From assembly GCA_022448085.1 (NCBI GenBank), contig JAKUTH010000003.1, forward strand, positions 1-64,000: a DNA stretch of 64,000 bases, written 5' to 3'. Of this stretch, positions 35,871 through 44,206 are shown one piece after another (the stretch's first letter is position 1; each line of letters opens with the position of its first letter). A program made the position numbers and the translations under genes. Below the pieces are notes generated by a model. It was not told where the DNA came from. It ran no database searches and worked only from the letters and a program-made list of their open reading frames with translations. Source of the stretch: Pseudomonadales bacterium (GTDB lineage: Bacteria > Pseudomonadota > Gammaproteobacteria > Pseudomonadales > Azotimanducaceae).

Positions 35871-36790
35871 AAACGCCTGATCTAGCCGACGTTGTGGCGG
35901 CGGCCGAACGTCTCTCAGGCCGCATTCACCGAACTTCGGTCATGTCGTCAAATTCACTGAATGAAGCTGTCGGAGCAGAATTGTTCTTCAAATGTGAGAA
36001 TTTCCAGCGGACCGGATCGTTCAAACTCCGTGGCGCAATGAATGCGATCTTGCAGCTGCCACGGCATGTCTCGACCGTCGTTACGCACTCTTCTGGAAAC
36101 CACGGTGCCGCCCTGGCTTTGGCGGCGAAGGAATGCGGCAAGAGCGCCATGGTCGTTGTTCCGATAGGAGCGAGGCCGGAAAAGCGCCTAGCGATTGAAC
36201 GATTAGGCGCCGAAGTCGTTGACTGTGGGGAAAATTTGGAGGACCGCGAAGTCGTTTTGTTGCGGGTTATGACATCACACCCCGAGGCCGTGTTTGTTCC
36301 CCCGTACGACCACGCGGAGATCATTGCTGGTCAAGGTACGGCGGCTTTAGAGTTGCTGGAAGAAGTTGGCGACCTGGATCAATTGTGGGTACCCGTCGGA
36401 GGTGGTGGCCTTGCGGCTGGAACAACCATTGTTGCAAACGGTCAAATTGATGTCATTTGTGCAGAACCTGAGTTGGCAAGAGACGCGCACGATTCGCTAG
36501 CAATGGGCGACCTCCAACCGGCGATGCCGCCGCACACCGTGGCAGACGGACTACGGACCGCGCTTGGAAAGCTAAATTTTGAAATTCTGAGACGCAATAA
36601 GGTAGCCGTTGTATTGGTGGACGACGAAGCTATTGTCAGGGCGATGGGGTTGATCTGGAATCGGCTAAAAATTGTAGTCGAACCGTCAGCGGCCGTCTGT
36701 TTGGCGGCGATGCTCCTCGATCCTCAACGCGTAGCTAAACGAGCAGGCATCATTTTGACTGGTGGCAATATATCGCCGCCTGGTCCTTAA
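35867..36790 (+). CDS. PLP-dependent threonine/serine dehydratase-like protein
   Basis: A 307-residue fold-type II PLP enzyme. RTGSFKLRGA places the Schiff-base Lys at 53, SSGNHGAALA binds PLP phosphate-side residues and VGGGGLAAG is the glycine-rich loop. It lacks the C-terminal ACT-type regulatory domain of biosynthetic IlvA, so a catabolic threonine/serine dehydratase, serine racemase or hydroxyaspartate lyase are all possible. ATG 35867 was set by the overlap with the CoA-transferase gene. Confidence 0.83.
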   Translation: MKTPDLADVVAAAERLSGRIHRTSVMSSNSLNEAVGAELFFKCENFQRTGSFKLRGAMNAILQLPRHVSTVVTHSSGNHGAALALAAKECGKSAMVVVPIGARPEKRLAIERLGAEVVDCGENLEDREVVLLRVMTSHPEAVFVPPYDHAEIIAGQGTAALELLEEVGDLDQLWVPVGGGGLAAGTTIVANGQIDVICAEPELARDAHDSLAMGDLQPAMPPHTVADGLRTALGKLNFEILRRNKVAVVLVDDEAIVRAMGLIWNRLKIVVEPSAAVCLAAMLLDPQRVAKRAGIILTGGNISPPGP

Positions 36791-36809
36791 GCCATGACGA
36801 ACTGGAGTC

Positions 36810-38312
36810 TCAGGAACTGTCGCGTGTGTTGAGCCCGTCAAGGGGATAGATCGGTCGGCGTACATGTTCAAATTTAATTTCGGAGTAGTCGGACGTGCAG
36901 ACACCCAGTCCTGCGCATTCGACGATTTCCCGGGCGATGTCACGAAAGCCAACGCGGTAGTGAATGCGACTTTTGAGTAATAGAAACCGTCGCTCGGTAG
37001 GTTCGATACCAACGCAACGAAAACAGCCGGGATCCACAGGCTCAAAATGACGCGAAACAACCATAATGTCTACGCTTCCGGTAGATAACACGGCGGTCCT
37101 TCCCATATTGGTCGTCAATCCCCGTCCCATCGCGATGGTCGTCGGGAAACGTCCGTCGGAAATCAGTCGAACGCGGCCCTGTATTTCCACCGGTTTGCTA
37201 ATTCTCGACAAGGCAGGCATGGGTAATTTCCCGCCCAAGGATAGTGTCACGGTATTGCCCACGCCCGCAGCGACCATGGCGTCAACGGCTTCTGGGTCGT
37301 AAATAGCGCACACGGCCACGTCGTCAAGTTCTTGACGTAGTACTTCCCTGAGTACGTCGGTTGTGTCCATGGTTCCACCAGATGCCGTGTTGTCATAATG
37401 ATCAAGCAAAACTACTGGTCCATCGGCCTGGTCGACGTTGCCGAGCTGTTTGGCCTTCGCGACGGACGAATCTAAGGGCTCGACCGTATAGACGAATGCG
37501 GACCTTTCATTCCAAGCGCTTTCCAATAATTCGTCGCGCAGTCGTTCGGCGAGTTCCACATCGTCGTTGGTCGCAACCACAACGGACAGACCGGCTTGCG
37601 GAATATCGGCATGTGGGAAGCCGGTGAAGAGACTAACCGCGAGTGCACCATCGGTCTCCATTTCCTGGGCCCGCAGCTGAAGTTCTCGATTCGGAAAATC
37701 GTCGGTTCCTTGGCGCATTACGTGCGGCAACATCGGGTTGTTGCCCCAGGCCATGGTGGGACGCACCTGATTTTCGACTGCGGCGATTAGTACGCGAGCC
37801 GCACGCTCGGCAGTCTCAAACATGTCCACATGCGGGTAGGTGTGGTAGCCGGTCACGATCGTCGCTAAGTTGACGATATCTGGAAAAATATTGGCGTGCA
37901 TGTCTAGAGAGACAGCGATGGGGAGATCGGGTGCGATCGCGCGGATCCGGCGCAATAACTCGCCTTCGCCGTCTTCATGGCTACGGGTAACCATCGCGCC
38001 GTGTAGGTCCAACATTAAAGCGTCACAGTCGTCCAGCGCCCTTAGTATTTGTGCCGTTATGTACTCGTAGGCATCATCCTCAACGGGTCCAGAAGGCGCC
38101 GCGCCGGCCGCGATCGGAATATGGATGTCGCCTTCCAGCCGTTCGGCAACGGCGAGGTAACCGCCGATGCAACTCGCCGTATCTCTATAAATATTGATGG
38201 CATCGTCGCCTTGAAGCGGTCGCTCGCGGCCACCTGAAAATCTCGCCAAGTCGGTAATGACGGGTGAGAAGGTGTTGGTCTCGTGGCTCATTTGAGCAAT
38301 GACAATTCGCAT
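36810..38312 (-). CDS. M81-family metallopeptidase, MlrC-like
   Basis: About 500 residues from ATG 38312, which has GGGAAG upstream; a longer frame to 38504 was discarded. MRIVIAQMSHETNTFSP, LDLHGAMVTRSHEDGEGE and GYHTYPHVDMFETAERA are signatures of the MlrC family, as is LLDHYDNTASGGTMDTTDVL. Asp/His residues in them are the probable metal ligands. MlrC opens linear microcystin peptides in Sphingomonas, but most relatives have unknown peptide-like substrates. It is divergent from a POT peptide transporter gene. Confidence 0.87.
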   Translation of the reverse strand: MRIVIAQMSHETNTFSPVITDLARFSGGRERPLQGDDAINIYRDTASCIGGYLAVAERLEGDIHIPIAAGAAPSGPVEDDAYEYITAQILRALDDCDALMLDLHGAMVTRSHEDGEGELLRRIRAIAPDLPIAVSLDMHANIFPDIVNLATIVTGYHTYPHVDMFETAERAARVLIAAVENQVRPTMAWGNNPMLPHVMRQGTDDFPNRELQLRAQEMETDGALAVSLFTGFPHADIPQAGLSVVVATNDDVELAERLRDELLESAWNERSAFVYTVEPLDSSVAKAKQLGNVDQADGPVVLLDHYDNTASGGTMDTTDVLREVLRQELDDVAVCAIYDPEAVDAMVAAGVGNTVTLSLGGKLPMPALSRISKPVEIQGRVRLISDGRFPTTIAMGRGLTTNMGRTAVLSTGSVDIMVVSRHFEPVDPGCFRCVGIEPTERRFLLLKSRIHYRVGFRDIAREIVECAGLGVCTSDYSEIKFEHVRRPIYPLDGLNTRDSS

Positions 38313-38369
38313 GGGGACTTCCCGGCCAGCGGACGAGTCGACAATGTACGCCATGGTAGTCTCGACCGC
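38313..38369. promoter_or_regulatory. Short divergent promoter region, MlrC-like / POT transporter
   Basis: Only 57 bases separate the two start codons, so both promoters must lie here or extend into the opposite coding sequence. No clear -35/-10 pair was found by eye. The geometry suggests joint control of peptide uptake and cleavage. Confidence 0.3.
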
Positions 38370-39944
38370 ATGGAAGCAGCGACGGACAGTACGACTTTCC
38401 TGGGCCATCCGCGTGGGCTGGTGGTCCTTTTTTTCGCGGAAATGTGGGAACGCTTCAGCTTCTACGGCATGCGAGCCCTGTTGGTTCTTTATCTCACGCA
38501 GCACTTCTTGTTTGAAGATGGTGTCGCGGCAACGATCTATGCCTCTTATGGCTCTTTGGTTTACCTCATGCCGCTGTTGGGTGGCTTGATCGCAGATCGA
38601 TACCTAGGATTTCGCAAGTCGGTGATATGTGGCGCAGGACTGCTCGTATGTGGTCATTTCTTGATGGCTTTTGAGGGACCACCAGCTGAAGTAGTTGATG
38701 GTGCGGTTGTACGGGATGAATGGGCGCTGGCGACGATGTATTTAGCACTCGCGTTCATCATTGTAGGAGTCGGGTTTCTCAAACCATCGATCTCGAACAT
38801 CGTCGGCGAGCTATACCAGCGGAATGAACGGCGTCGGGATCAAGGATTTACGCTCTTTTACATGGGCATCAACCTCGGCGCATTGTCGGCAATGCTCCTA
38901 TGCGGTTGGCTTGGGCAGCATGAGGATTATGGCTGGTCCTACGGTTTCGGATTGGCGGGAATTGGAATGCTTGTTGGTCTTGTCACGTTTGTAAGGGGCC
39001 AGCACTGGCTCGGCGGTGTCGGAGCTCCACCCCGTCCGCTGGTGCTTACCAGTCGCTTCATGGGGGTGCGACGGGAAACGATTATCTATTCGGCTGGCGT
39101 CATCGTCGTCGTATTTGCATGGGGACTTATGCAGTCCCGCGAAGTCGTTGGTGCGCTGCTTGGTATTGCTTCCGTTGGAGCCGTGTTGGGCGTTGTCGGT
39201 TATGCGGTGTTGGATTGTTCTCGAATCGAGCGGCAGCGTTTGATGGTCGTTGTTTTCTTGACCTTCGTCTCCGTTATTTTTTGGACATTCTTTGAGCAGG
39301 CCGGTACGAGCTTGACGCTGTTTACCGACCGCAATGTCGATAAGAACGTTTTGGGTTTCGAGATGCAGGCTTCCCAGATGGGTTTTTTAAACCCGCTGTT
39401 CATTATATTGCTCGCACCGTTGTTCTTTATTGGGTGGGAACTCTTGGGTCGGCGGGGCTGGGAGCCGTCGACACCGATGAAATTTGGACTAGGTGTTTTG
39501 CAAGCAGGATTGGGTTTCGCCGTTCTCGTCTATGGCGCCCAATTTGCCGATGCGGCGGGCCAAGTGGCGGTGATTTGGCTTGTGCTCGCCTACCTGTTGC
39601 ACACAACCGGAGAGCTGTGTTTATCGCCGGTGGGATTGTCCATGGTGACCCGACTTTCGGTACCGAAAATCGTGGGGTTGATGATGGGCGTTTGGTTTTT
39701 GTCGTCCGCCGGAGCCCATTACTTAGCGGGCGTGATCGCCGGTATGGCCGCGGTGGATGCTGTGCCTGGTGGCTCCGTCGACTCGGTTTCGTCCTTGCCC
39801 GTCTACACAGAGACTTTTCGTTGGCTCGCCTATGTTGGTATCGCTCTAGGCGCTGCTGTTATGGCTTCCGCCCCCTTGGTGCGGCGCTACATGCACGAGT
39901 CTGAGTCAGACTTGATGAAGGTAGAACCGCGTCCCGCAGAGTAG
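38370..39944 (+). CDS. POT/PTR2-family proton-dependent oligopeptide transporter
   Basis: A 524-residue major-facilitator protein with about 12-14 membrane helices. EMWERFSFYGMRALLVLYL contains the ExxER proton-coupling motif of POT transporters, and MGINLGALSAM is the second family landmark. It takes up di- and tripeptides or related compounds with protons. ATG 38370 was chosen because homology begins there. It is divergent from the MlrC-like gene and overlaps the convergent VOC gene by 39 bases. Confidence 0.9.
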   Translation: MEAATDSTTFLGHPRGLVVLFFAEMWERFSFYGMRALLVLYLTQHFLFEDGVAATIYASYGSLVYLMPLLGGLIADRYLGFRKSVICGAGLLVCGHFLMAFEGPPAEVVDGAVVRDEWALATMYLALAFIIVGVGFLKPSISNIVGELYQRNERRRDQGFTLFYMGINLGALSAMLLCGWLGQHEDYGWSYGFGLAGIGMLVGLVTFVRGQHWLGGVGAPPRPLVLTSRFMGVRRETIIYSAGVIVVVFAWGLMQSREVVGALLGIASVGAVLGVVGYAVLDCSRIERQRLMVVVFLTFVSVIFWTFFEQAGTSLTLFTDRNVDKNVLGFEMQASQMGFLNPLFIILLAPLFFIGWELLGRRGWEPSTPMKFGLGVLQAGLGFAVLVYGAQFADAAGQVAVIWLVLAYLLHTTGELCLSPVGLSMVTRLSVPKIVGLMMGVWFLSSAGAHYLAGVIAGMAAVDAVPGGSVDSVSSLPVYTETFRWLAYVGIALGAAVMASAPLVRRYMHESESDLMKVEPRPAE

Positions 39945-40682
39945 GACCTCGTCGTCTGAGACGTAGGCGGCGCGTCGTCGTGCCCGATCGAGGATTTGAT
40001 CCCTATTAGCGACGGCTAGATCCAAGCCAGAAAGGCCTGGACCCCGGCCGTCGGTCGCTTGGATAAACCGTAAAGTAATGTTGTTCAGACGGATCGAAAG
40101 TTCGCTGCCGTTTCGATCGACGGGTAGGCCAGAAACTTTGCCCCACAGGTCCGCCAATTCGACGGGATCGGGTCCTTGAAGTTCAACGCCAAGGTAATCC
40201 ACCGTCACGGACTGGTCGACCTTGTCCTCCCACTGCAAGCCTCCGGATGGTTGCCAGTTGCCGCTGAAGTCGTCGTGTTGGTCCCAGTCGATCTCAAAGA
40301 AGGCGGCTCGCATATCGCCCGGGTGAATCTGGCATATGTTCCAAGTGTCGCGATGACTTTCGTGCGCGATTCGAATCCCATTGTCGAGTGCTCTTTGACG
40401 TACCGCTTGCTGGGTCACTTTGTTGTCCGCCTGACAGATGACCATATACCCACCATCACCCCCACGCCGATCTAGGTATCGACCACCGGCTGTTCCTTCT
40501 TTGACAGGAGCGACGACCTCGAGGAAATTACGGCCGACGCACATCAGCGTATTCTCAAGACCAAATGCGCCGACGCCCGGATCGATAAAGCAGGCATTGA
40601 TGCCTAGAACGTCAGTCAGATCATTGATCACAGGATCAAGTTCCCTTGCAACAAGACAAATTTGGCGTAGTTGAATGGTCAT
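39906..40682 (-). CDS. VOC (glyoxalase/dioxygenase fold) family protein
   Basis: A 258-residue protein of the vicinal oxygen chelate type. MTIQLRQICLVARELDPVIN opens the first beta-alpha-beta unit, and YLGVELQGPDPVELADLWGK opens a second. The metal ligands expected in an active enzyme (His near the start, Glu later) are not clearly present, so it may be a binding or lyase-like member. No substrate can be proposed. Its 3' end lies inside the POT gene. Confidence 0.75.
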   Translation of the reverse strand: MTIQLRQICLVARELDPVINDLTDVLGINACFIDPGVGAFGLENTLMCVGRNFLEVVAPVKEGTAGGRYLDRRGGDGGYMVICQADNKVTQQAVRQRALDNGIRIAHESHRDTWNICQIHPGDMRAAFFEIDWDQHDDFSGNWQPSGGLQWEDKVDQSVTVDYLGVELQGPDPVELADLWGKVSGLPVDRNGSELSIRLNNITLRFIQATDGRGPGLSGLDLAVANRDQILDRARRRAAYVSDDEVLLCGTRFYLHQV

Positions 40683-40727
40683 GGATGCATCCTCCCCTCG
40701 GGCCTATGATCGAGCTTCAAATGCAAC

Positions 40728-41381
40728 TTGGCTAGCCTTTTGAAGATTGAAATATTTTCTGACGTGATTTGTCCTTGGTGTTTCATCGGTAAGCGGAGGC
40801 TGGACTCGGTGCTTGAGGGCAGTGACGTAGGGGAGATCGAGCTTGAATGGAAACCGTATCAACTTTATCCGAATCTTCCGGCGGGTGGGATGGCACGCGC
40901 GGAATTCTTGCGGGCTCGTTATGGCGAATCCGCGGATGGTACTCGAACGCCTGAACACATTCGGACAGAAGCCGACGAGGTCGGCATTGCTTTTAATTAT
41001 GCTTCGATAGATCGAGTTCCCAATACCCTATCAGCACATCGGCTACTGGCCATGGCGGGAGAAATGGGTTGCCAGCACGAGCTCGCTGAAGCGTTGTTCC
41101 ATGCCTATTTTTGCGATGGATCAGACGTCGGCGCTGTCGACATCCTTGCGGATTGCGGCGCCGCGGTTGGTATGAATGGCGGCGCCGTGCGGGAGTTTCT
41201 TGATAGCGACGTGGATATTGAAACGACCCTCGGGGAGATCGCCGGTGCATTTGATGTCGGCGTTGTCGGAGTTCCGTGCTACCGGTTGGGGGGCGCGTTT
41301 CTATTACCGGGCGCCCAGACGCCGGATGTGATGATCCAGTTTATTGATCGAGCAAGAAAACGCCTAGCGGAAACAGAATAG
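40728..41381 (+). CDS. DsbA-family oxidoreductase, FrnE-like
   Basis: A 217-residue thioredoxin-fold protein with a helical insertion. IFSDVICPWCFIGKRRL holds CPWC (Cys15 and Cys18 from the TTG 40728 start), typical of FrnE/2-hydroxychromene-2-carboxylate isomerase-like proteins. There is no signal peptide, so it is cytoplasmic. No ATG is available; TTG 40728 or TTG 40740 must be used. It may reshuffle disulfides or act as a polyketide-type isomerase. Confidence 0.85.
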   Translation: MASLLKIEIFSDVICPWCFIGKRRLDSVLEGSDVGEIELEWKPYQLYPNLPAGGMARAEFLRARYGESADGTRTPEHIRTEADEVGIAFNYASIDRVPNTLSAHRLLAMAGEMGCQHELAEALFHAYFCDGSDVGAVDILADCGAAVGMNGGAVREFLDSDVDIETTLGEIAGAFDVGVVGVPCYRLGGAFLLPGAQTPDVMIQFIDRARKRLAETE

Positions 41382-41464
41382 TTACCGCCGGTGGATGGAG
41401 AACAGAAGTTCGCTACCGTGGTCGCCGCGTAATTTACTGATCGAGTAAAAGATCTTGTCGACGG

Positions 41465-43015
41465 TCACGGTCGGTAAGAAAAAGCTGGGCTTTCAACGCG
41501 AGTCGCTTTTCTTGCGAGATGTGCCCACCGACAAAGGACCGGGCGAGTATCTCGAGGGTCGATGATCTCTTCGATCTCAAAGTACTCGGCGCTGCGAAAC
41601 GGGGAACGGACGCGGTTGAGACGGTCCCGTATCTTCGCGAGGTGAGCGTCATAGTCGGTTGCCGAGGCTAGTTCCGCTTTGTAGGCCACCTCAATTCCTC
41701 CTTCGATGGGCAAGGAACCCCAATCGCCCGAAGGCCAGGCGACGCGAATATGGTGCGCGCCGGGCTTGTGGTTTGCGCCTCCGGCAACGCCGAATGCTTT
41801 ACGGACAATGACACAACAGAAGGGCACATTGCTCTGACCGAGCGCGGCGAGTGCGGACGAACCGAACCGAATGGTGGCCTCTTCTTCACTTTTCTTGCCA
41901 ATGAGAAAGCCTGGGCAATCTTCCAGATGAACGATGGGTAGATGAAAGGTTGATGCAAGATCAAGAAGTCGAATGAGTTTTCGGCACGCGTCGGCTGTCC
42001 ACGCGCCACCGTAAATTGCAGGATTTTCGGCGAATAACGCGATCGGGATGCCATCCAAATGTGCCAAGCCCGTGATAATTGAACGGCCCCACTTTTCGCC
42101 AATTTCGAAGAAGGATGCGTCGTCAACGACCGCGGCGATTAATTTGTGCATCTTGTAGATCTTTCTCGGGTCTTTGGGGACTAACTCTATGAGAGCATCG
42201 TGTCTTCGTTCTGGATCGTCCGTGCTTTGTACCCGTGGAGGTAGCTCGTCGGTCGCTGTGGGTAGATACGATAGGAAACGCCTAGCCCGATCGAACGCTT
42301 CGGATTCTGTGGCGACTTCGTCGTCGATCGCTCCGTTCCGAGTATGGATTCGCGCGTGACCGAGTTCCTCCTTAGTAACGTCACCAAGGTTCGCCCAATC
42401 GACTAGTGCCGGCCCAGCAATCATCATCTGTGCGGTATCCCGGACAATAACCGAATAGTGCGACGTCGCGACGCGCGCTGCTCCAATACCCGCGACGGAT
42501 CCCAAAGCGAGCGATACGGAAGGGGCGATGGCTAAGTGCTGGACGACGGTCTCCCAACCTCGTAGTTCGGGGATGTAAGTTCGACCTGCCATTTCGATGG
42601 TTTTTACCGAGCCGCCGCCGCCCATCCCGTCCACGAGTCGGACGTGGGGGAGTCTCAAATCTAACGCCAGGCCTTCCGCCCGCGCCCGCTTCGCCCCAAT
42701 GGACGCGTCCGCCGATCCTCCGCGGACGGTAAAGTCATCGCCGGATAGCACCACAGGACGCCCGTCGAGTTCAGCAGTCCCGAGGACAAAGTTGGACGGC
42801 GTAAACTCAGTGAGGTTACCAGCGTCATCGTATTTACCGACCCCGGCAAGTGTGCCGATTTCGTGGAACGAGTCCGGATCGCAGATCGCAGCAATACGTT
42901 CTCGAATGGTGAGCTTACCGAATTCATGTTGACGGGCGACCTTGTCCTGGCCGCCCATCCTCATTGCTAGCTGTTCGCGGTGACGGAGTTCCTTTATCTC
43001 GTCTTCCCAGGACAT
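41465..43015 (-). CDS. Acyl-CoA carboxylase beta (carboxyltransferase) subunit
   Basis: A 516-residue crotonase-fold carboxyltransferase. GKLTIRERIAAICDPDSFHE at the start, then the acyl-CoA and biotin pockets (DGMGGGGSVKTIE, GGANHKPGAHH) and the DPRDTRPVL end mark the PccB/MccB/AccD group. It moves carboxyl from biotin to an acyl-CoA such as propionyl- or methylcrotonyl-CoA. No biotin carboxylase (alpha) gene is in the window. It starts one base after the small beta-rich gene's stop. Confidence 0.85.
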   Translation of the reverse strand: MSWEDEIKELRHREQLAMRMGGQDKVARQHEFGKLTIRERIAAICDPDSFHEIGTLAGVGKYDDAGNLTEFTPSNFVLGTAELDGRPVVLSGDDFTVRGGSADASIGAKRARAEGLALDLRLPHVRLVDGMGGGGSVKTIEMAGRTYIPELRGWETVVQHLAIAPSVSLALGSVAGIGAARVATSHYSVIVRDTAQMMIAGPALVDWANLGDVTKEELGHARIHTRNGAIDDEVATESEAFDRARRFLSYLPTATDELPPRVQSTDDPERRHDALIELVPKDPRKIYKMHKLIAAVVDDASFFEIGEKWGRSIITGLAHLDGIPIALFAENPAIYGGAWTADACRKLIRLLDLASTFHLPIVHLEDCPGFLIGKKSEEEATIRFGSSALAALGQSNVPFCCVIVRKAFGVAGGANHKPGAHHIRVAWPSGDWGSLPIEGGIEVAYKAELASATDYDAHLAKIRDRLNRVRSPFRSAEYFEIEEIIDPRDTRPVLCRWAHLARKATRVESPAFSYRP

Positions 43016-43016
43016 C

Positions 43017-43319
43017 CTAGCCGATACGTGTGCCCGTGAATGACGCGTTCCCGAAGGAACCGAGTTTCACGTCGCCGGAAAGGCTGTCGCCGTCAACCGT
43101 CGCTGAAAATTCCAGCGTAATTGGCATTGGGTTGGTGATATCCGCTTTCCACGACACGCTGTCGCCATCGACCGCGCCGTCCTTAAGTTCGAGCGTTCCC
43201 TGATCACCCGCCATAGTTCCAGTCAACGTATCCCCATCGGTAGCGAGGGTTATGGTTGCTTTCTGCTGGCCCATCGGCGTGTTCATGGTTGTTTCCCATT
43301 GGCCGTCAGCACTACTCAT
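43017..43319 (-). CDS. Small beta-rich conserved protein
   Basis: A 100-residue protein with repeated beta-strand pattern (ATITLATDGDTLTGTMAG, then GDSVSWKADITNPMPITLE). Similar short proteins occur in many bacteria without an assigned function. No signal peptide is seen. ATG 43319 has a strong AAGGAG site. It directly precedes the carboxylase beta gene and is probably co-transcribed with it, so a link to acyl-CoA metabolism is possible but unproven. Confidence 0.65.
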   Translation of the reverse strand: MSSADGQWETTMNTPMGQQKATITLATDGDTLTGTMAGDQGTLELKDGAVDGDSVSWKADITNPMPITLEFSATVDGDSLSGDVKLGSFGNASFTGTRIG

Positions 43320-43416
43320 GCGATTCTCCTTCAAGTGTGTTCTTCGCGTGTTCGAGTATGCCTCTCCGTTCTCGCTGAGGTAAAGTGCGAAACACCAATC
43401 AATGTGGTGACCCGAT

Positions 43417-44082
43417 GTGATCGGAACCCTGAACGAGGGCCCACTACATCAGGCGTTAAAAGCGCTGTACGCGCGTCCCGGTTCCCAACAGGAAGTCAGT
43501 ATTGATGACTTTGTCGCGGATGTAGTCGATGGTAATCAAATCATTGAAATCCAAACGCGAGGTTTCGGCGCGCTAAAGAAAAAATTGCCGGTGTTTCTTT
43601 CCACACACCGGGTAAAGTTAGTCCATCCGATTGCCCAGACTCGTACCATCGTAAAAGTTCAAAATGATGCCGAAACTCGGCGTGTCTCGCCAAAACATGG
43701 ATCACCGTTTGATATTTTCGCGGAGCTCGTTTACATCCCGAAGATACTGAATGACCCGAACTTCGAGATCGACGTGGTGTTGATAGAAGAAGACGAACAT
43801 CGAGAATATGACGGTCGTCGTGGGCGTAGAAAGCGAGGATGGGTAACCACAGGGCGTCATCTCGTTCGGGTGGTGGAGGTGGTAACCGTTGGTTCGATGG
43901 AAGATTTATTCGGCCGCGTGGACACAGACTTAACGGTCACGTTCACGTCTGCAGATCTTGGGCACGTGATGAAGCGGCCGCGATCACTGGGACAAAAAGC
44001 CGCCTATTGTTTTCGTGTCGCCGGCCTAACCCGTGTGTGCGGAAAGAACGGTAATGAGCTGGTTTACGAGAAATCAAAGTGA
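43417..44082 (+). CDS. Conserved protein with nuclease-like N-terminal domain
   Basis: A 221-residue protein. GTLNEGPLHQALKALYARPG, the acidic VADVVDGNQIIEIQTRGFGA and the following ALKKKLPVF resemble a conserved uncharacterised bacterial family with a PD-(D/E)xK-like core (Asp, then Glu-x-Gln). The C-terminal part (about 140-215) is basic and could bind DNA. The start is GTG 43417. It is divergent from the carboxylase operon. Function is not known; nuclease assignment is an inference from the residue pattern. Confidence 0.6.
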   Translation: MIGTLNEGPLHQALKALYARPGSQQEVSIDDFVADVVDGNQIIEIQTRGFGALKKKLPVFLSTHRVKLVHPIAQTRTIVKVQNDAETRRVSPKHGSPFDIFAELVYIPKILNDPNFEIDVVLIEEDEHREYDGRRGRRKRGWVTTGRHLVRVVEVVTVGSMEDLFGRVDTDLTVTFTSADLGHVMKRPRSLGQKAAYCFRVAGLTRVCGKNGNELVYEKSK

Positions 44083-44206
44083 ACGTCGATCGACGAGAAC
44101 GTATCGCCGGCTGAGTTAGTTTTTTCGAAGCGAATGTTGGGCATCGACATTCCCGTGCCGCTCCGTAAACTGCGCTATCACGCAACGTCCGACGAGAAGC
44201 GTCTCG

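Noticed and set aside
41434-41652. Second carboxylase fragment or frameshift at the end of the beta chain
   Set aside because: The main frame ends with the normal DPRDTRPVL block and needs no extension; the other frame is a shadow.
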